Origin: Aureimonas glaciei
Lineage (GTDB): Bacteria > Pseudomonadota > Alphaproteobacteria > Rhizobiales > Rhizobiaceae
Direction of reading: 5' to 3'
DNA length: 64,000 bases
Assembly (NCBI RefSeq): GCF_014643375.1
Contig: NZ_BMJJ01000004.1
Span: 320,167 to 384,166, forward strand
Below, in pieces: positions 1-9,985 of the stretch (position 1 is its first letter; every line of letters starts with the position of its first letter). The notes beneath the pieces were generated by a model. The model searched no databases and was not told the DNA's origin. It saw only the letters and a program-made list of their open reading frames with translations. The position numbers and the translations under genes are program-made.

Positions 1-673
1 CGGCGGCATCGGCCGGCCACGGCGAGGGCAGGCCGAGGCCGCCGAACTCCTCGCCGTGCTCGAAGGGCGCCGCCCAGAAATTCCGGGTGTGGCCGATGGT
101 CGGCGAGCCCAGCGCGTTGACCGCGACGAGGGCGGCGACGGTGACGCCGTTGGCGAGCACCGCAGAGGCCGAGCCGAGTCCGCCCTTGAAGCGGGCGGTG
201 ATGGCGCCGGTGCCGGCGCCTTCGCTGCCGAGCGCGAAGTCGGCGCCCGCCGCCGTCGCCGCGGCGTGGCCGAGCTCGCGATAGGGCGGATAGCGCCCCC
301 AGCGCGTCTCGCCCGCGGCGCCGAGATCGAAGAGGATGGCGGCAGGGACGATCGGCACGCGGTGGTCGCCGACGGCAAAGCCGCGCCCCTGCTCGCGCAG
401 GAAGGCCTGGACGCCGGAGGCCGCGTCCAGGCCGAAAGCCGAGCCACCCGACAACACGAGCGCGTCGACGGCAGCGACGGTGTTCTCCGGTGCCAGGAGG
501 TCCGTCTCGCGCGTTCCCGGCGCGCCGCCCTGGACATGCACGGCGGCGATCGTCGGCGCGGCGCAGACGATCGCCGTGACCCCGCTCTGCAGGCCCTCGT
601 CATGGGCATTGCCGACGCTGAGGCCGGCGATGTCGGTGATGAGATTGCGGGGGCCGGGCGTCCAGAAGCTCAA
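1..673 (-). CDS. P1 family (S58/DmpA-like) peptidase, C-terminus cut by window edge
   Basis: The reverse strand encodes about 224 codons that run off the left edge. Recognisable family segments are an N-terminal LITDIAGLSVGNAHD stretch, a glycine-rich GGSAFGLDAASGV segment, a second glycine-rich segment (GGLGSAS) and GVTVAALVAVNALG. DmpA/S58 proteins are N-terminal-nucleophile aminopeptidases that mature by self-cleavage; the cleavage site and nucleophile would lie in the missing C-terminal part, so activity cannot be judged. The start is a TTG at 673, chosen because GGAGG sits 8 bases upstream and no ATG fits. It begins 4 bases after the stop of the binding-protein gene, so the two are probably cotranscribed and may handle peptide or amino-acid substrates together (inference). 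Confidence 0.82.
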   Translation of the reverse strand, partial: MSFWTPGPRNLITDIAGLSVGNAHDEGLQSGVTAIVCAAPTIAAVHVQGGAPGTRETDLLAPENTVAAVDALVLSGGSAFGLDAASGVQAFLREQGRGFAVGDHRVPIVPAAILFDLGAAGETRWGRYPPYRELGHAAATAAGADFALGSEGAGTGAITARFKGGLGSASAVLANGVTVAALVAVNALGSPTIGHTRNFWAAPFEHGEEFGGLGLPSPWPADAA

Positions 674-677
674 GCGT

Positions 678-1772
678 TCAGCCTCCGGCTTCTGGCACGA
701 AATCCTCGCCGTCGAAGCGGAAGACCTGGAAGAGATCGAGGCTGGAATCGCCGACGGCATCGAAGCGCACCGGTCCGAGCGCGGTGGCAAAAGTCTGCTC
801 GTTCAGAATCTCGGCGACCTCGCGCGATTCCTTGCTGGCGAAGCGGGTGGCGGCGGCGGCGATCTCGGCCGCCGCGAAGGCGGGGCCGAAATAGCCCTGT
901 CGCGCTTCCGGCGCGGCGCCGGAAGCGGCGGTGATCGTCTCGAAGCGGTTGCTGAGCGCGATGGCGTGGACGCCGCGCTGCAGCGGCACGTCCGGCGTCG
1001 CCTCGTCGAGCAGGGTCTCGCCGCCGACGATGTCGAGCTCGAGATCGAGCGAGGCCGCGTCGCGGGCGATGATGGCGATATCGGGCCGGTCGCCGGCGAT
1101 GAACAGATGGGTGACGCCGGATGCGAGGATGCGGCGAACGAGGCCGAACTGCTTCTCCTCGGCCGGGCGATAGTTCTCGATGCTGGCGGCTCGCAGGCCG
1201 TCGGCCTCGAGACGGCTGCGCACCGCGTCGGAGAGTCCGCGGCCATAGATCGACCCGTCGTCGACGAGGCCGAAAGGCACGTCATGCCAGCGTGCGGCGA
1301 GATCTTTGGCCACGGCATCGGCTTCGGCGCCGGCGCGCGGGGCGAGTCGCCAGACCAGGGCGCCGGTCTTTTCCCGCGTGTCGGTGAAGCGGTTGGCGCG
1401 CACGCCGACGGTGATCACCGGGATCTTCGCCGCCGTCAGGATCGGCAGCGCCGCCTCCAGGGCTTCGGTGCAGAGAAAGCCGACGACGGCGTCGACCTTC
1501 GCGGCGACGAGCGCGCGGGCTCCCTCGGCGGCGGCACCGGCAGCGCATTCGGTGTCGGCTTCGACGGGAGGGGCGCCCCCGGTCGCTTCCATGCCCGCTC
1601 TCACCCCGGCGCGCACCTGCTCGCCGAGAATCGCCGCGGAGCCCGAGAGCGGCGCGGCGATGCCGATGCGGACATCGCCCGTCGCCGAGGCCTCCTGGGC
1701 GCGGCCCGCGCTGGGCGCCGCGAGGAGCGTGGCAGCGGCGAGAGCCGCGAGGAGAGGGCGCGATGCGTTCAT
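678..1772 (-). CDS. ABC transporter substrate-binding protein, branched-chain amino-acid type
   Basis: 364 residues. An N-terminal signal peptide (MNASRPLLAALAAATLLAAPSAGRAQ) is followed by a Leu/Ile/Val-binding (Peripla_BP_6) fold starting at VRIGIAAPLSGSAAILGEQ, with the VDAVVGFLCTEAL and AKIPVITVGV segments typical of the first lobe. These proteins bind ligand in the periplasm and deliver it to an inner-membrane ABC permease. No permease or ATPase gene is adjacent, so it is either an orphan receptor or its transporter genes are elsewhere. The 4-base gap to the downstream peptidase gene suggests one transcript. Ligand cannot be told from sequence alone. Confidence 0.85.
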   Translation of the reverse strand: MNASRPLLAALAAATLLAAPSAGRAQEASATGDVRIGIAAPLSGSAAILGEQVRAGVRAGMEATGGAPPVEADTECAAGAAAEGARALVAAKVDAVVGFLCTEALEAALPILTAAKIPVITVGVRANRFTDTREKTGALVWRLAPRAGAEADAVAKDLAARWHDVPFGLVDDGSIYGRGLSDAVRSRLEADGLRAASIENYRPAEEKQFGLVRRILASGVTHLFIAGDRPDIAIIARDAASLDLELDIVGGETLLDEATPDVPLQRGVHAIALSNRFETITAASGAAPEARQGYFGPAFAAAEIAAAATRFASKESREVAEILNEQTFATALGPVRFDAVGDSSLDLFQVFRFDGEDFVPEAGG

Positions 1773-1967
1773 TGCGGCAGTCTAGCCGGCTTCGCGGGCG
1801 ATATCGAGATGCGCCGCGGCGGTGTGCTGCCGGCCGGCCGGCCTTTTCGCGCGGCCCGAGACATGCAAGGGAGGGCGCGCGCGTGTCAAAGGCGGCGCGA
1901 GACCCTATGTTCAGGCTCCGGTGGCCATAGGCCGCGACCGACAGGGACGAGGACGGTGTACTTGCTG

Positions 1968-2456
1968 ATGAGTTCGACGATCGAGGCCGGCGCGTTCCGC
2001 GAGGCGATGAGCCGGTTTGCCGCGGCGGTCCACATCGTGACGACGGACGGCGCGGCCGGGCGGCGGGGCGTGACCGTGACCTCCGTGGCCTCGGTCTCCG
2101 ACGACCCGGCGACCCTCCTCGTCTGCCTCAACACATCCAACGAGGCCAACCAGCGGTTCGAGGCGAACGGCTGCTTCGCCGTCAATCTCCTGGCGGCCGA
2201 TTCGGAAGGGCTCGCCCGTGCTTTTGCCGGCGAGGGTGGCCTGACGCCGGAGGAACGGTTCGCGCTGGGACACTGGGGCGAACGCGTCACCGGCGCACCC
2301 GTCCTCGAGGATGCGCTCGTCTCCTTCGACTGCCGGCTGATCGATTCGCGCATCGTCGCCACGCACCGGGTGATGATCGGCGAGGTCCAGGCCATGCATC
2401 TCGGCCCGGACCGGCCCGCGCTCGTCTATCACGGCCGGGCCTATCACCGGATCTGA
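1968..2456 (+). CDS. Flavin reductase family protein (short, HpaC/RutF type)
   Basis: 162 residues matching the FMN-binding split-barrel reductase family: FREAMSRFAAAVHIVTT near the N-terminus, then RGVTVTSVASVSDDPATLLVCLN (the Thr-Ser flavin-contact region), and the closing RPALVYHGRAYHRI. Such enzymes reduce FMN or FAD with NAD(P)H and feed it to a two-component monooxygenase; no partner monooxygenase lies next to it. Start choice is uncertain: ATG at 1968 is used, but an in-frame GTG at 1956 also has purine-rich sequence upstream. It is divergent from the binding-protein gene across about 195 bases and lies 96 bases before the MoxR gene. Confidence 0.85.
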   Translation: MSSTIEAGAFREAMSRFAAAVHIVTTDGAAGRRGVTVTSVASVSDDPATLLVCLNTSNEANQRFEANGCFAVNLLAADSEGLARAFAGEGGLTPEERFALGHWGERVTGAPVLEDALVSFDCRLIDSRIVATHRVMIGEVQAMHLGPDRPALVYHGRAYHRI

Positions 2457-2552
2457 CGTCCGGCGGGTCGCCCGTCGAGGCGAGCCTTGCGAAGCGGCGC
2501 CAGCAGGGCATATCTGGGGAGCCGAGTTCGCAGATGTCCGGGGAAACCGATC

Positions 2553-3484
<932 letters not shown>

Positions 3485-3488
<4 letters not shown>

Positions 3489-4735
3489 CGGCGGTCGCGC
3501 CCGCGGTCGCCGTCGCCGGGGGCAAGCTCGCCGACAACATCGCTTTTTTCGCACGCACTCTGCGCAAGGCCGGGCTGAAGCTCGGCCCAGCGGCGACGCT
3601 CGACGCCATCGCCGCGGTCGAGGCGGCGGGGCTGACGACCCGCGAGGATTTTTACTGGACGCTGCACTGCGTGCTGGTGACGCGGCGCGAGGACGACGCC
3701 GTCTTCGACGAGGCGTTCCGGCTGTTCTGGCGCTCGCGCGAGCTCCTGGAAAAGATGATCGCGATGTTCTCGCCCACGGCGCCGCCGCGCGAGGCGAAGG
3801 CGGAGAAGAAGCGCGCCGGCGAAAGCCGCGTCGCCGATGCGCTGTTCGAAGGCGCCAAGCGCAACGAGAAGACGCGCGAGAAACCCGAGATCGAGGTCGA
3901 CGCGCGGCTCACCGTCTCCGGCAACGAGGTCTTGCGGGCGAAGGATTTCGCGCAGATGTCGGTGGCCGAGATCGAGGCGGCAAAGACGGCGATCGCCGCA
4001 CTCCGGCTGCCGGCGGACTATCGCAAGACGCGGCGCTACCGCAGCGATCCGCGCGGCGAGCGCATCGATCCGCGCAAGATGATGCAGGCGTCGATGCGCA
4101 CCGGCGGCGAGCTGATCCTGCCGAAATTCCGGTCGCGCCGCGAGGTGCACCCGCCGCTCGTCGTCATCGCCGACATTTCCGGCTCGATGAGCCAGTACAC
4201 CCGCATTTTCCTGCATTTCCTGCATGCTCTCACCGAGAACCGGCGCAACGTCCACACTTTCCTGTTCGGCACGCGGCTGACGAATGTGACGCGGCAAATG
4301 CGCCACCGCGATCCCGACGCGGCACTGGAGGAATGTGCCGGCGCCGTGCGCGACTGGTCGGGCGGCACGCGCATCGCCGAGGCGCTGCACGTCTTCAACC
4401 ATGTCTGGTCGCGCCGGGTGCTGACGCAGGGCGCCGTCGGGCTGATCATTACCGACGGGCTGGAGCGCGATTCCATCGACGCGCTGGACGCCGAGATGGG
4501 GCGGCTGCACAAATCCTGCAAGCGGCTGATCTGGCTGAACCCGCTCCTGCGTTTTGACGGCTTTTCGGCGCGGGCGCGCGGGGTGAGGGCGATGCTGCCG
4601 CATGTCGACGAGTTCCGCTCGGTGCATTCGCTGGATGCCATGGCCGACCTCTGCGCGGCGCTGTCGGGCACCGGCGGGGCGGACACCGATCCGCGGCGAT
4701 GGCTGGCCGCGGCCGATGCGGCGATGGCGGCCTGA
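3485..4735 (+). CDS. VWA domain protein (CoxE-like), partner of the MoxR ATPase
   Basis: 416 residues. The C-terminal half carries a von Willebrand A domain with an intact MIDAS start DISGSMS at about residues 230-236 and a later GLIITDGLERD segment. The N-terminal half is helical and basic, with a charged linker (REAKAEKKRAGESRVADA) near 102-119. MoxR/VWA pairs act as chaperones that insert or activate metal cofactors. It overlaps the MoxR gene by 4 bases and is followed 80 bases later by the XdhC genes, which supports a molybdenum-enzyme maturation role. Confidence in the family is high; the client is inferred. Confidence 0.88.
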
Positions 4736-4815
4736 TCCTATCTATGTCGAGAGGCCGGTTTGCGGCCTGATCTGACCGGGCTCTGGGCCTGGCCGCTGCC
4801 GAAGGAGAACGCGCC

Positions 4816-5166
4816 ATGGCCGATCATTCCCCCCTCGTCGATCTCGACGTGCTGAAGACCGCGGAAGCCTGGGCCGGCGAGGGACGGCGCCTGGCGCTCG
4901 CCACCGTCGTCGAGACCTGGGGCTCGGCCCCGCGCCCGACCGGCAGCCATCTCGTCATCGATGCCGACGGCAATTTCGAGGGCTCGGTCTCCGGCGGCTG
5001 CGTCGAGGGCGCTGTCGTCACCGAGGCGGTCGAGGTGATCGACTCGGGCACGCCGCGGCTCCTGGAATTCGGCGTCGCCGACGAGACCGCCTGGCGGGTG
5101 GGTCTCTCCTGCGGCGGGCGGATCCGCGTCATGGTCGAGCCGATCGCGGCCGGGACGGCGGTCTGA
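4816..5166 (+). CDS. XdhC/CoxI family protein, N-terminal domain as a separate gene
   Basis: 116 residues covering only the XdhC N-terminal domain: ALATVVETWGSAPRPTGSHLVI, the cysteine motif SGGCVEG at about 59-65 and LSCGGRI near 101. XdhC-type proteins bind molybdenum cofactor and assist sulfuration and insertion into xanthine-dehydrogenase-family enzymes. In many bacteria both halves are one protein of roughly 300 residues; here the Rossmann half is the next gene, overlapping by one base (TGATG). A well-placed GAAGGAGAA precedes the ATG. Split arrangements are common in cox-type accessory clusters. Confidence 0.9.
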   Translation: MADHSPLVDLDVLKTAEAWAGEGRRLALATVVETWGSAPRPTGSHLVIDADGNFEGSVSGGCVEGAVVTEAVEVIDSGTPRLLEFGVADETAWRVGLSCGGRIRVMVEPIAAGTAV

Positions 5167-5864
5167 TGCGCCTCTCGCTTCTGCAGGACCTCAACGCCGA
5201 GCGCGCGGCGCGGCGCGCCGCCATCGTCGTCACCGAGATCGCCACCGGGGCGCAGCGGCTGGTGCGCGAGAGCGATGCACCGGGCGACCCGCTGGCCGAA
5301 GCGCTCGGCGCCGCGTTCCGCTCCGGAAAATCCGGCATGGTGAAGACCGAGAGCGGCGAGGTGTTCCTCAACGTCCACGTCCCGCCGGCCCGCATCGTGG
5401 TGATCGGCGCGGTGCACATCAGCCAGGCGCTGGCGCCGATGGCGCGGCTGGCCGGCTTCGACGTCGAGATCGTCGATCCGCGCACCGCCTTCGCCACGCC
5501 CGAGCGCTTTCCCGACGTGGCCCTGACCGCCGAATGGCCGGAGGACGTGCTGAAGGCCCGGCCGCTCGACGCCTATACCGCGCTCGTCGCCGTCACCCAC
5601 GATCCCAAGATCGACGACCTGCCCCTGCGCGCGGCGCTGTCGGCCGGTTGCTTCTATGTCGGCGCGCTCGGCAGCCGGAAGACGCATGCGTCCCGGATGA
5701 CGCGCCTATCGGAGTCCGGCGTCGACGGCGCGCCGATCGAGGCGCCCATCGGCCTCGACATCGGCGCGGCGACGCCGGCGGAGATCGCCGTCGCGGTGCT
5801 CGGCTCGATCATCCGGGCTCTGCGCCGTCGCGGCATGACGGCGGATCAGGCGAGGGCGGCGTGA
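5166..5864 (+). CDS. XdhC family protein, C-terminal Rossmann domain as a separate gene
   Basis: 232 residues. An N-terminal stretch of about 70 residues leads into a Rossmann segment, PARIVVIGAVHIS near residues 74-86, then VAVTHDPKIDDLPL, YVGALGSRKTHASRM and GLDIGAATPAEIAVAVLGSI, the signature of the XdhC C-terminal domain. With the preceding 116-residue protein it rebuilds a full XdhC-like Moco chaperone. It overlaps the genes on both sides by 1 to 4 bases, so all three are coupled in translation. Confidence 0.9.
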   Translation: MRLSLLQDLNAERAARRAAIVVTEIATGAQRLVRESDAPGDPLAEALGAAFRSGKSGMVKTESGEVFLNVHVPPARIVVIGAVHISQALAPMARLAGFDVEIVDPRTAFATPERFPDVALTAEWPEDVLKARPLDAYTALVAVTHDPKIDDLPLRAALSAGCFYVGALGSRKTHASRMTRLSESGVDGAPIEAPIGLDIGAATPAEIAVAVLGSIIRALRRRGMTADQARAA

Positions 5865-7513
5865 AGTTTGGGCCGGTTGCCGTTGGGGATGCCGAGGGCG
5901 CGATCCTGGCGCATGGCCAGAAGCTCGCCGGCGGGCGGCTGGCCAAGGGCACGCGCCTCTCGGCGGCGGACATCGAGGCGCTTCGCGCTGCGGGCATCGG
6001 CGATGTCGTGGTCGCCCGGCTGGCGCCCGGCGACCTCACCGAGGACGAGGCCGCCTCGCGCCTCGGCGGCGTGGTGGCCGGCGCCCAGGTCTCGGTGGGA
6101 GCGGCCGGCACCGGGCGGGTGAATTTCTTCGCCGCGGCGGACGGCCTGTTCCTGCCCGACCGCGGGCTCGTCGACAGAATCAACGCGGTCGATCCCGGCA
6201 TCACCCTGGCGACGCTCGGCGAGTACGAACCCGTCGAGGCCGGGCGCATGGTGGCGACCGTGAAGATCATTCCGCTGGCAGTCGCCGGCAGCGCCGTCGA
6301 GCGGGCCGCGGCGATCGTCGCGGGCCGGCCGGCTTTCCGGGTCGCGCCCTACCGGCCACAGCGGGTGGCGCTGATCCAGACCGAACTGCCGGCGCTGAAG
6401 AAAAGCGCCCTCGACAAGACCGCCGCCGTGCTGGCGGCGCGGCTGGCGCGGGCGGGAGCGACGCTTTGCGGCGAGCAGCGCTGCGCGCACGAGACCGGCG
6501 CATTGGCGGGGGCGATCGCCGCGGTCGCCGATGCCGATCTCGTCGTCGTCTTCGGCGCCTCGGCGGTAATCGACGAAGCCGATGTCATCCCCGCCGCCGT
6601 GGTGGCGGCCGGGGGGCACGTCCGCCATCTCGGCATGCCGGTGGATCCGGGCAATCTCCTCCTTCTCGGCGAGGTCGCCGGCCGACCGCTGATCGGCGCG
6701 CCGGGCTGCGCCCGCAGTCCGAAGGAGAATGGATTCGACTGGATTCTGAATCGCTTGCTGGCTGATCTTCAGGTGAGTCCTGAGGATATCCGCGGCATGG
6801 GCGTCGGGGGCCTCTTGATGGAGATCGCCACGCGTCCCCTGCCGCGCGAGCGCGCCGCGCCGCCGGCCGCCCCTGCCGTCGGCATCGCGCCACAGGCGGG
6901 CCCCCCGCCGGTGGTCGACGTCGCGCTGCTGGCCGCCGGGCGGTCGAGCCGCATGGGCGGACCGAACAAGCTCCTGGCGACCTTCGGCGGCGTGCCGCTG
7001 GTCCGTCGCTCGGCCGAGGTGGCGCTGGCGAGCGGCGCACGGCGCGTGCGCGTGGTGGTCGGGAACCGGCGCGAAGAGATCGTGGCGGCGCTGAGCGGTC
7101 TCGACGTCGAGATCGTCGAGAACCCGGACTTTGCCGAGGGACTGTCGACCTCGGTCATCGCCGGTAGCCGCGCGGCCTTCGCCGCGGCCCCATCGGCCGA
7201 CGGCGTGCTGGTAATGCTGGCCGACCAGCCGCTCGTCACCGCTGTTGACCTCGACCGGCTGATCGCGGCCTTCGTCGCCGAGGGCGAGGGCTCGATCGTG
7301 GTGGCGACCGACGCCGGGAAACGCCGCAATCCGGTGATCCTCGGTGCCTGCCACATCAGGGAGATCGAGGCGCTGCGCGGCGATGTCGGCGCCCGCGACC
7401 TCATGAACGCGCATCCCGCCGAGATCCGCGGCGTCGACCTGGGCCGCGCCGCCAGCCTCGATGTCGACACGCCGGAAGCGCTGCAGGAGGCGGGCGGCGT
7501 TCTGGCCGGTTAG
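5861..7513 (+). CDS. Molybdopterin-binding domain fused to MocA-like nucleotidyltransferase
   Basis: 550 residues in two parts. Residues 1 to about 340 resemble the molybdopterin-binding region of MoeA/MogA-type proteins (AILAHGQKLAGGRLAKGTRL; VVVFGASAVIDEADVIPAAVV). Residues from about 351 form a MobA/MocA nucleotidyltransferase with the pyrophosphorylase motif LAAGRSSRMGGPNKL and VLVMLADQPLVT. MocA enzymes convert Mo-molybdopterin to the cytosine dinucleotide form needed by xanthine-dehydrogenase and CO-dehydrogenase families. The GTG start overlaps the XdhC stop (GTGA). As last gene it completes a maturation operon: MoxR, VWA, split XdhC, cytidylyltransferase. It converges on the next gene with a 4-base overlap. 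Confidence 0.87.
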   Translation: MKFGPVAVGDAEGAILAHGQKLAGGRLAKGTRLSAADIEALRAAGIGDVVVARLAPGDLTEDEAASRLGGVVAGAQVSVGAAGTGRVNFFAAADGLFLPDRGLVDRINAVDPGITLATLGEYEPVEAGRMVATVKIIPLAVAGSAVERAAAIVAGRPAFRVAPYRPQRVALIQTELPALKKSALDKTAAVLAARLARAGATLCGEQRCAHETGALAGAIAAVADADLVVVFGASAVIDEADVIPAAVVAAGGHVRHLGMPVDPGNLLLLGEVAGRPLIGAPGCARSPKENGFDWILNRLLADLQVSPEDIRGMGVGGLLMEIATRPLPRERAAPPAAPAVGIAPQAGPPPVVDVALLAAGRSSRMGGPNKLLATFGGVPLVRRSAEVALASGARRVRVVVGNRREEIVAALSGLDVEIVENPDFAEGLSTSVIAGSRAAFAAAPSADGVLVMLADQPLVTAVDLDRLIAAFVAEGEGSIVVATDAGKRRNPVILGACHIREIEALRGDVGARDLMNAHPAEIRGVDLGRAASLDVDTPEALQEAGGVLAG

Positions 7514-8532
7514 CCTCGCTGCCTTTCCCGGATTTCCCCTTCCCCTGCAATGGCGTCCCCGCCGTGATCCGGTGGGAGAAGACGTGATGCGGCTAGGCTT
7601 TTCTCGAAGGTCTGGCCGACGAGGTCCTGGCCAAAACTGTGGTGCGGCTCCTCTGCTACGAGTGTGAAGCCGGCCGCTTCGTAGAGCCGGCGTGCCGATA
7701 CCAGCACGGAATTGGTCCACAGAGTCATCGTCTGGTATCCGGCGGCGGTGGCAAAGCGCACCGCTTCGTCAACGAGGCGTGCGCCGAGGCCCTGTCCGCG
7801 GGCGGCAGGCTCGACATAGAGCAGCCGGAGCTTGGCGACTGTCTCGCTCTGGCGGACGACGAAGACAGAGCCGGCGATGGTGCCCGCGCTGTCGGCGATC
7901 CAGCAGCCCTCGCGGCCGGGAATGAAATTCTGGACGAAGTCCGAGACGATGCGGGCGACGAGCGCCTCGTAGCCCGCGTCGAAACCGTATTCCTCTGCGT
8001 AGAGCAGGGACTGGCGATGGGTGACGAGAGCGAGATCGCCGACGGCCGGCGCCCGCAGGACGATCTCCGCCGGTCGGCGCTCGATGAGGCGGCGCAGTTC
8101 CGCCATGGCGGCGACCATGCGCTGGCATTCCTCGTCCGACTGCGCCGACAGCCATGCCGCGATCGACTGCACGGAGGCGGCATCCAGCTCTGCGAAGGCG
8201 GCGTGCCCCTTCTCGGTCAGCCACAGTTCGGCGCGGCGCTGGTCGGCGTCCGAGACGAGCCGCTCGACGATCCCCTCGGCGACCAGCGTCTTCAGCATCC
8301 GGCTGAGAAGGCCCGGGTCCATGCCGAGATCGGCCGAAAGGTCACTGGCGGCCAGTCCCTCCCGCGTCGCGATCTCGTAGATCAGCCGCGCCTGGACGAG
8401 CGTGAAGGGCGAATGCAGGAGGCCTTCCTCGAGGAGACCAATCTGGCGGGTGTAGAAGCGGTTAAAGGCGCGGATGACGGCAATGTGTTCGGCGTTCGGC
8501 ATGGCGCAAATCCGGTGAAAACCCACCGCCAT
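7510..8532 (-). CDS. MarR-type regulator fused to GNAT N-acetyltransferase
   Basis: About 340 residues. The first half is a MarR winged helix (AFNRFYTRQIGLLEEGLL, then GLAASDLSADLGMDPGLLSRML with ADQRRAELWLTEKG in the wing). The second half is a GNAT acyltransferase domain with the acetyl-CoA segment VEPAARGQGLGARLVDEAV and LYEAAGFTLV. This bifunctional architecture is known in proteobacteria; effector and acetyl acceptor are not. Start is ambiguous: ATG 8532 lies only 2 bases after GGAGG, GTG 8526 is 8 bases after it, and ATG 8502 matches the usual family N-terminus MPNAEHI. The 3' end overlaps the convergent MocA-like gene by 4 bases. Confidence 0.87.
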   Translation of the reverse strand: MAVGFHRICAMPNAEHIAVIRAFNRFYTRQIGLLEEGLLHSPFTLVQARLIYEIATREGLAASDLSADLGMDPGLLSRMLKTLVAEGIVERLVSDADQRRAELWLTEKGHAAFAELDAASVQSIAAWLSAQSDEECQRMVAAMAELRRLIERRPAEIVLRAPAVGDLALVTHRQSLLYAEEYGFDAGYEALVARIVSDFVQNFIPGREGCWIADSAGTIAGSVFVVRQSETVAKLRLLYVEPAARGQGLGARLVDEAVRFATAAGYQTMTLWTNSVLVSARRLYEAAGFTLVAEEPHHSFGQDLVGQTFEKSLAASRLLPPDHGGDAIAGEGEIRERQRG

Positions 8533-8735
8533 CTCCTCCCCATTAGTTGACAATGTCAACCGATACACCCGGACAGGCCGTCTTTTTCGCTTTGCTGTCG
8601 TCTTCCAGCCTCTTCGCGCCGTGACGGCCGGCCCGGCCTGAGCGCGACCGCTGGCCGCGAACCCGTGCGCGCGCTTTGTCACGGTTGAAGACGCCGGCAT
8701 TCGGTGCATTTGAGGCGCGAAGCGGAGGGATGAGC

Positions 8736-9454
8736 ATGGCACGGTATCTGATCGTCGGGGCACACGGGGGAATCGGCGAGGCACTGGCCCGACGGCTGGC
8801 GCGCGAGGGGCACGATCTCGTCCTGACCGGGCGCCAGGCGGACGCGATCGAGGCCTGGCCGGCGAACTCGGGGCTACGGCGGTCGTCGGCGATGCGCTGA
8901 CGGATGCCGAGGCGTTTTCGGCCGCAACCGGGCCGGCTCTCGCTGGCCTCGTCTACGCCGTCGGCACGATCACGTTGAAGCCGTTCGACCGCCTGACGGA
9001 GGCGGATTTTCTACACGATTTCCAGGTGAACGCGCTGGGTGCTGCGAAAGTGATTCAGGCCTGCCTGCCGGCGCTGAAGGCTGCCGAAGAAGGCGCCAGC
9101 ATCGTCCTGTTCTCGTCCGTGGCGGTCGACCAGGGATTTGCCGCCCATGCCTCGATCGCGATGGCCAAGGGGGCGGTGGTCGGCCTCGTGCGTTCGCTGG
9201 CGGCCGAACTCGCCCCGTCGATCCGGGTCAACGCCATCGCGCCGTCGCTGACCAACACGCCCCTCGGCGCCAAGATCGCCGCATCGGAAAAGATGGCCGA
9301 GGCGGTGGCGAAGATGCATCCGATTCCGCGGCTCGGGCGCGCCGATGACATGGCGGCGATGGCCGCCCTCCTTCTGTCGCCGGAGGGCGGGTGGATTTCC
9401 GGCCAGGTCATCGGCATCGATGGCGGCCGCTCGACCCTGCGGGTGAAAGGCTGA
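8736..9454 (+). pseudogene. SDR family oxidoreductase with a one-base frameshift
   Basis: The first part (8736 on, RBS GGAGGG 6 bases upstream) encodes the Rossmann start ARYLIVGAHGGIGEALARRLA, then hits a stop at 8898-8900. Shifting frame after position 8853-8856 restores the expected protein, LAGELGATAVVGDALTDAEAF, and it continues through the SDR segments AGLVYAVGTITLKPF, NALGAAKVIQACL and INGWISG-like terminal region to VIGIDGGRSTLRVKG at 9454. Restoring one C in the run at 8854-8855 repairs the reading frame. The active-site area has SSVAVDQGFAAHASIAMAKGA, where the usual YxxxK tyrosine is replaced by His or Ser, so it may be a divergent SDR. Either a recent pseudogene or a sequencing error in a C run. 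Confidence 0.8.
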
Positions 9455-9606
9455 CGCTCTTCCTGCCGTAGAAGGCCTGAACTGACAGTAATCCAGGCGA
9501 ACGGAGCGCTTGCCTAATCGGGTGGCAGCGTTATGATTTCGTTAACCAAACAGGCGCAGCCTTTTGTTGCCCGGCCTCCCTGCCGGCGTCGCAAAGGAGA
9601 ATGTCG

Positions 9607-9888
9607 ATGCAGTCGCGTGTCGCAGACCCCGATTTCCAGAAGATGCTGGACGGCTACGGGATCACCACCGCCGAAGTCCTCTACAGGATGCCCGACCACC
9701 CGGCCTTGCTGCAGACCTTCCACTGGCAGTTCGCCGATCTCGCGCCGGACTATCCGCGCCTCAAACGGTTTCTCGATCACTGGGAACGCGAGATCGAGGC
9801 GGTGATCCATTCGGTGCGCGTGATGCATGCCGGGCTGATCGCGCCGCGCGAGGTCCGCCTGGTGCGCGACCTCGGCCATCTGCACTGA
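9607..9888 (+). CDS. usg: Usg family protein
   Basis: 93 residues from the second ATG; the ATG at 9601 would add two. The ribosome-binding site AAAGGAGA ends one base before 9601 but 7 bases before 9607, so 9607 is preferred. The protein matches the small alphaproteobacterial Usg family first noted upstream of trpF in Caulobacter: GYGITTAEVLYRMPDHPALLQ, FHWQFADLAPDYPRLKRFLDHWEREI and PREVRLVRDLGHLH. Its function is unknown. Here it stands alone, not next to trp genes. Confidence 0.85.
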   Translation: MQSRVADPDFQKMLDGYGITTAEVLYRMPDHPALLQTFHWQFADLAPDYPRLKRFLDHWEREIEAVIHSVRVMHAGLIAPREVRLVRDLGHLH

Positions 9889-9985
9889 GCGGGGACGCCT
9901 TTCCTGCGACCCTGCCTGCGGCTTCACGCAGCTGATTCCGCACGATCACGGCAGAAAGCCCGAAGCCAACCGCGAATCCTGGCGC

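Noticed and set aside
336..1950. A long plus-strand open frame that joins the flavin reductase frame
   Set aside because: It is antisense to the binding-protein and peptidase genes, which have clear family motifs; only the 3' part from about 1968 is a real gene.
5846..7720. 624-codon minus-strand frame opposite the MocA-like fusion
   Set aside because: Shadow frame with low-complexity Arg/Gly/His text typical of antisense GC-rich coding.
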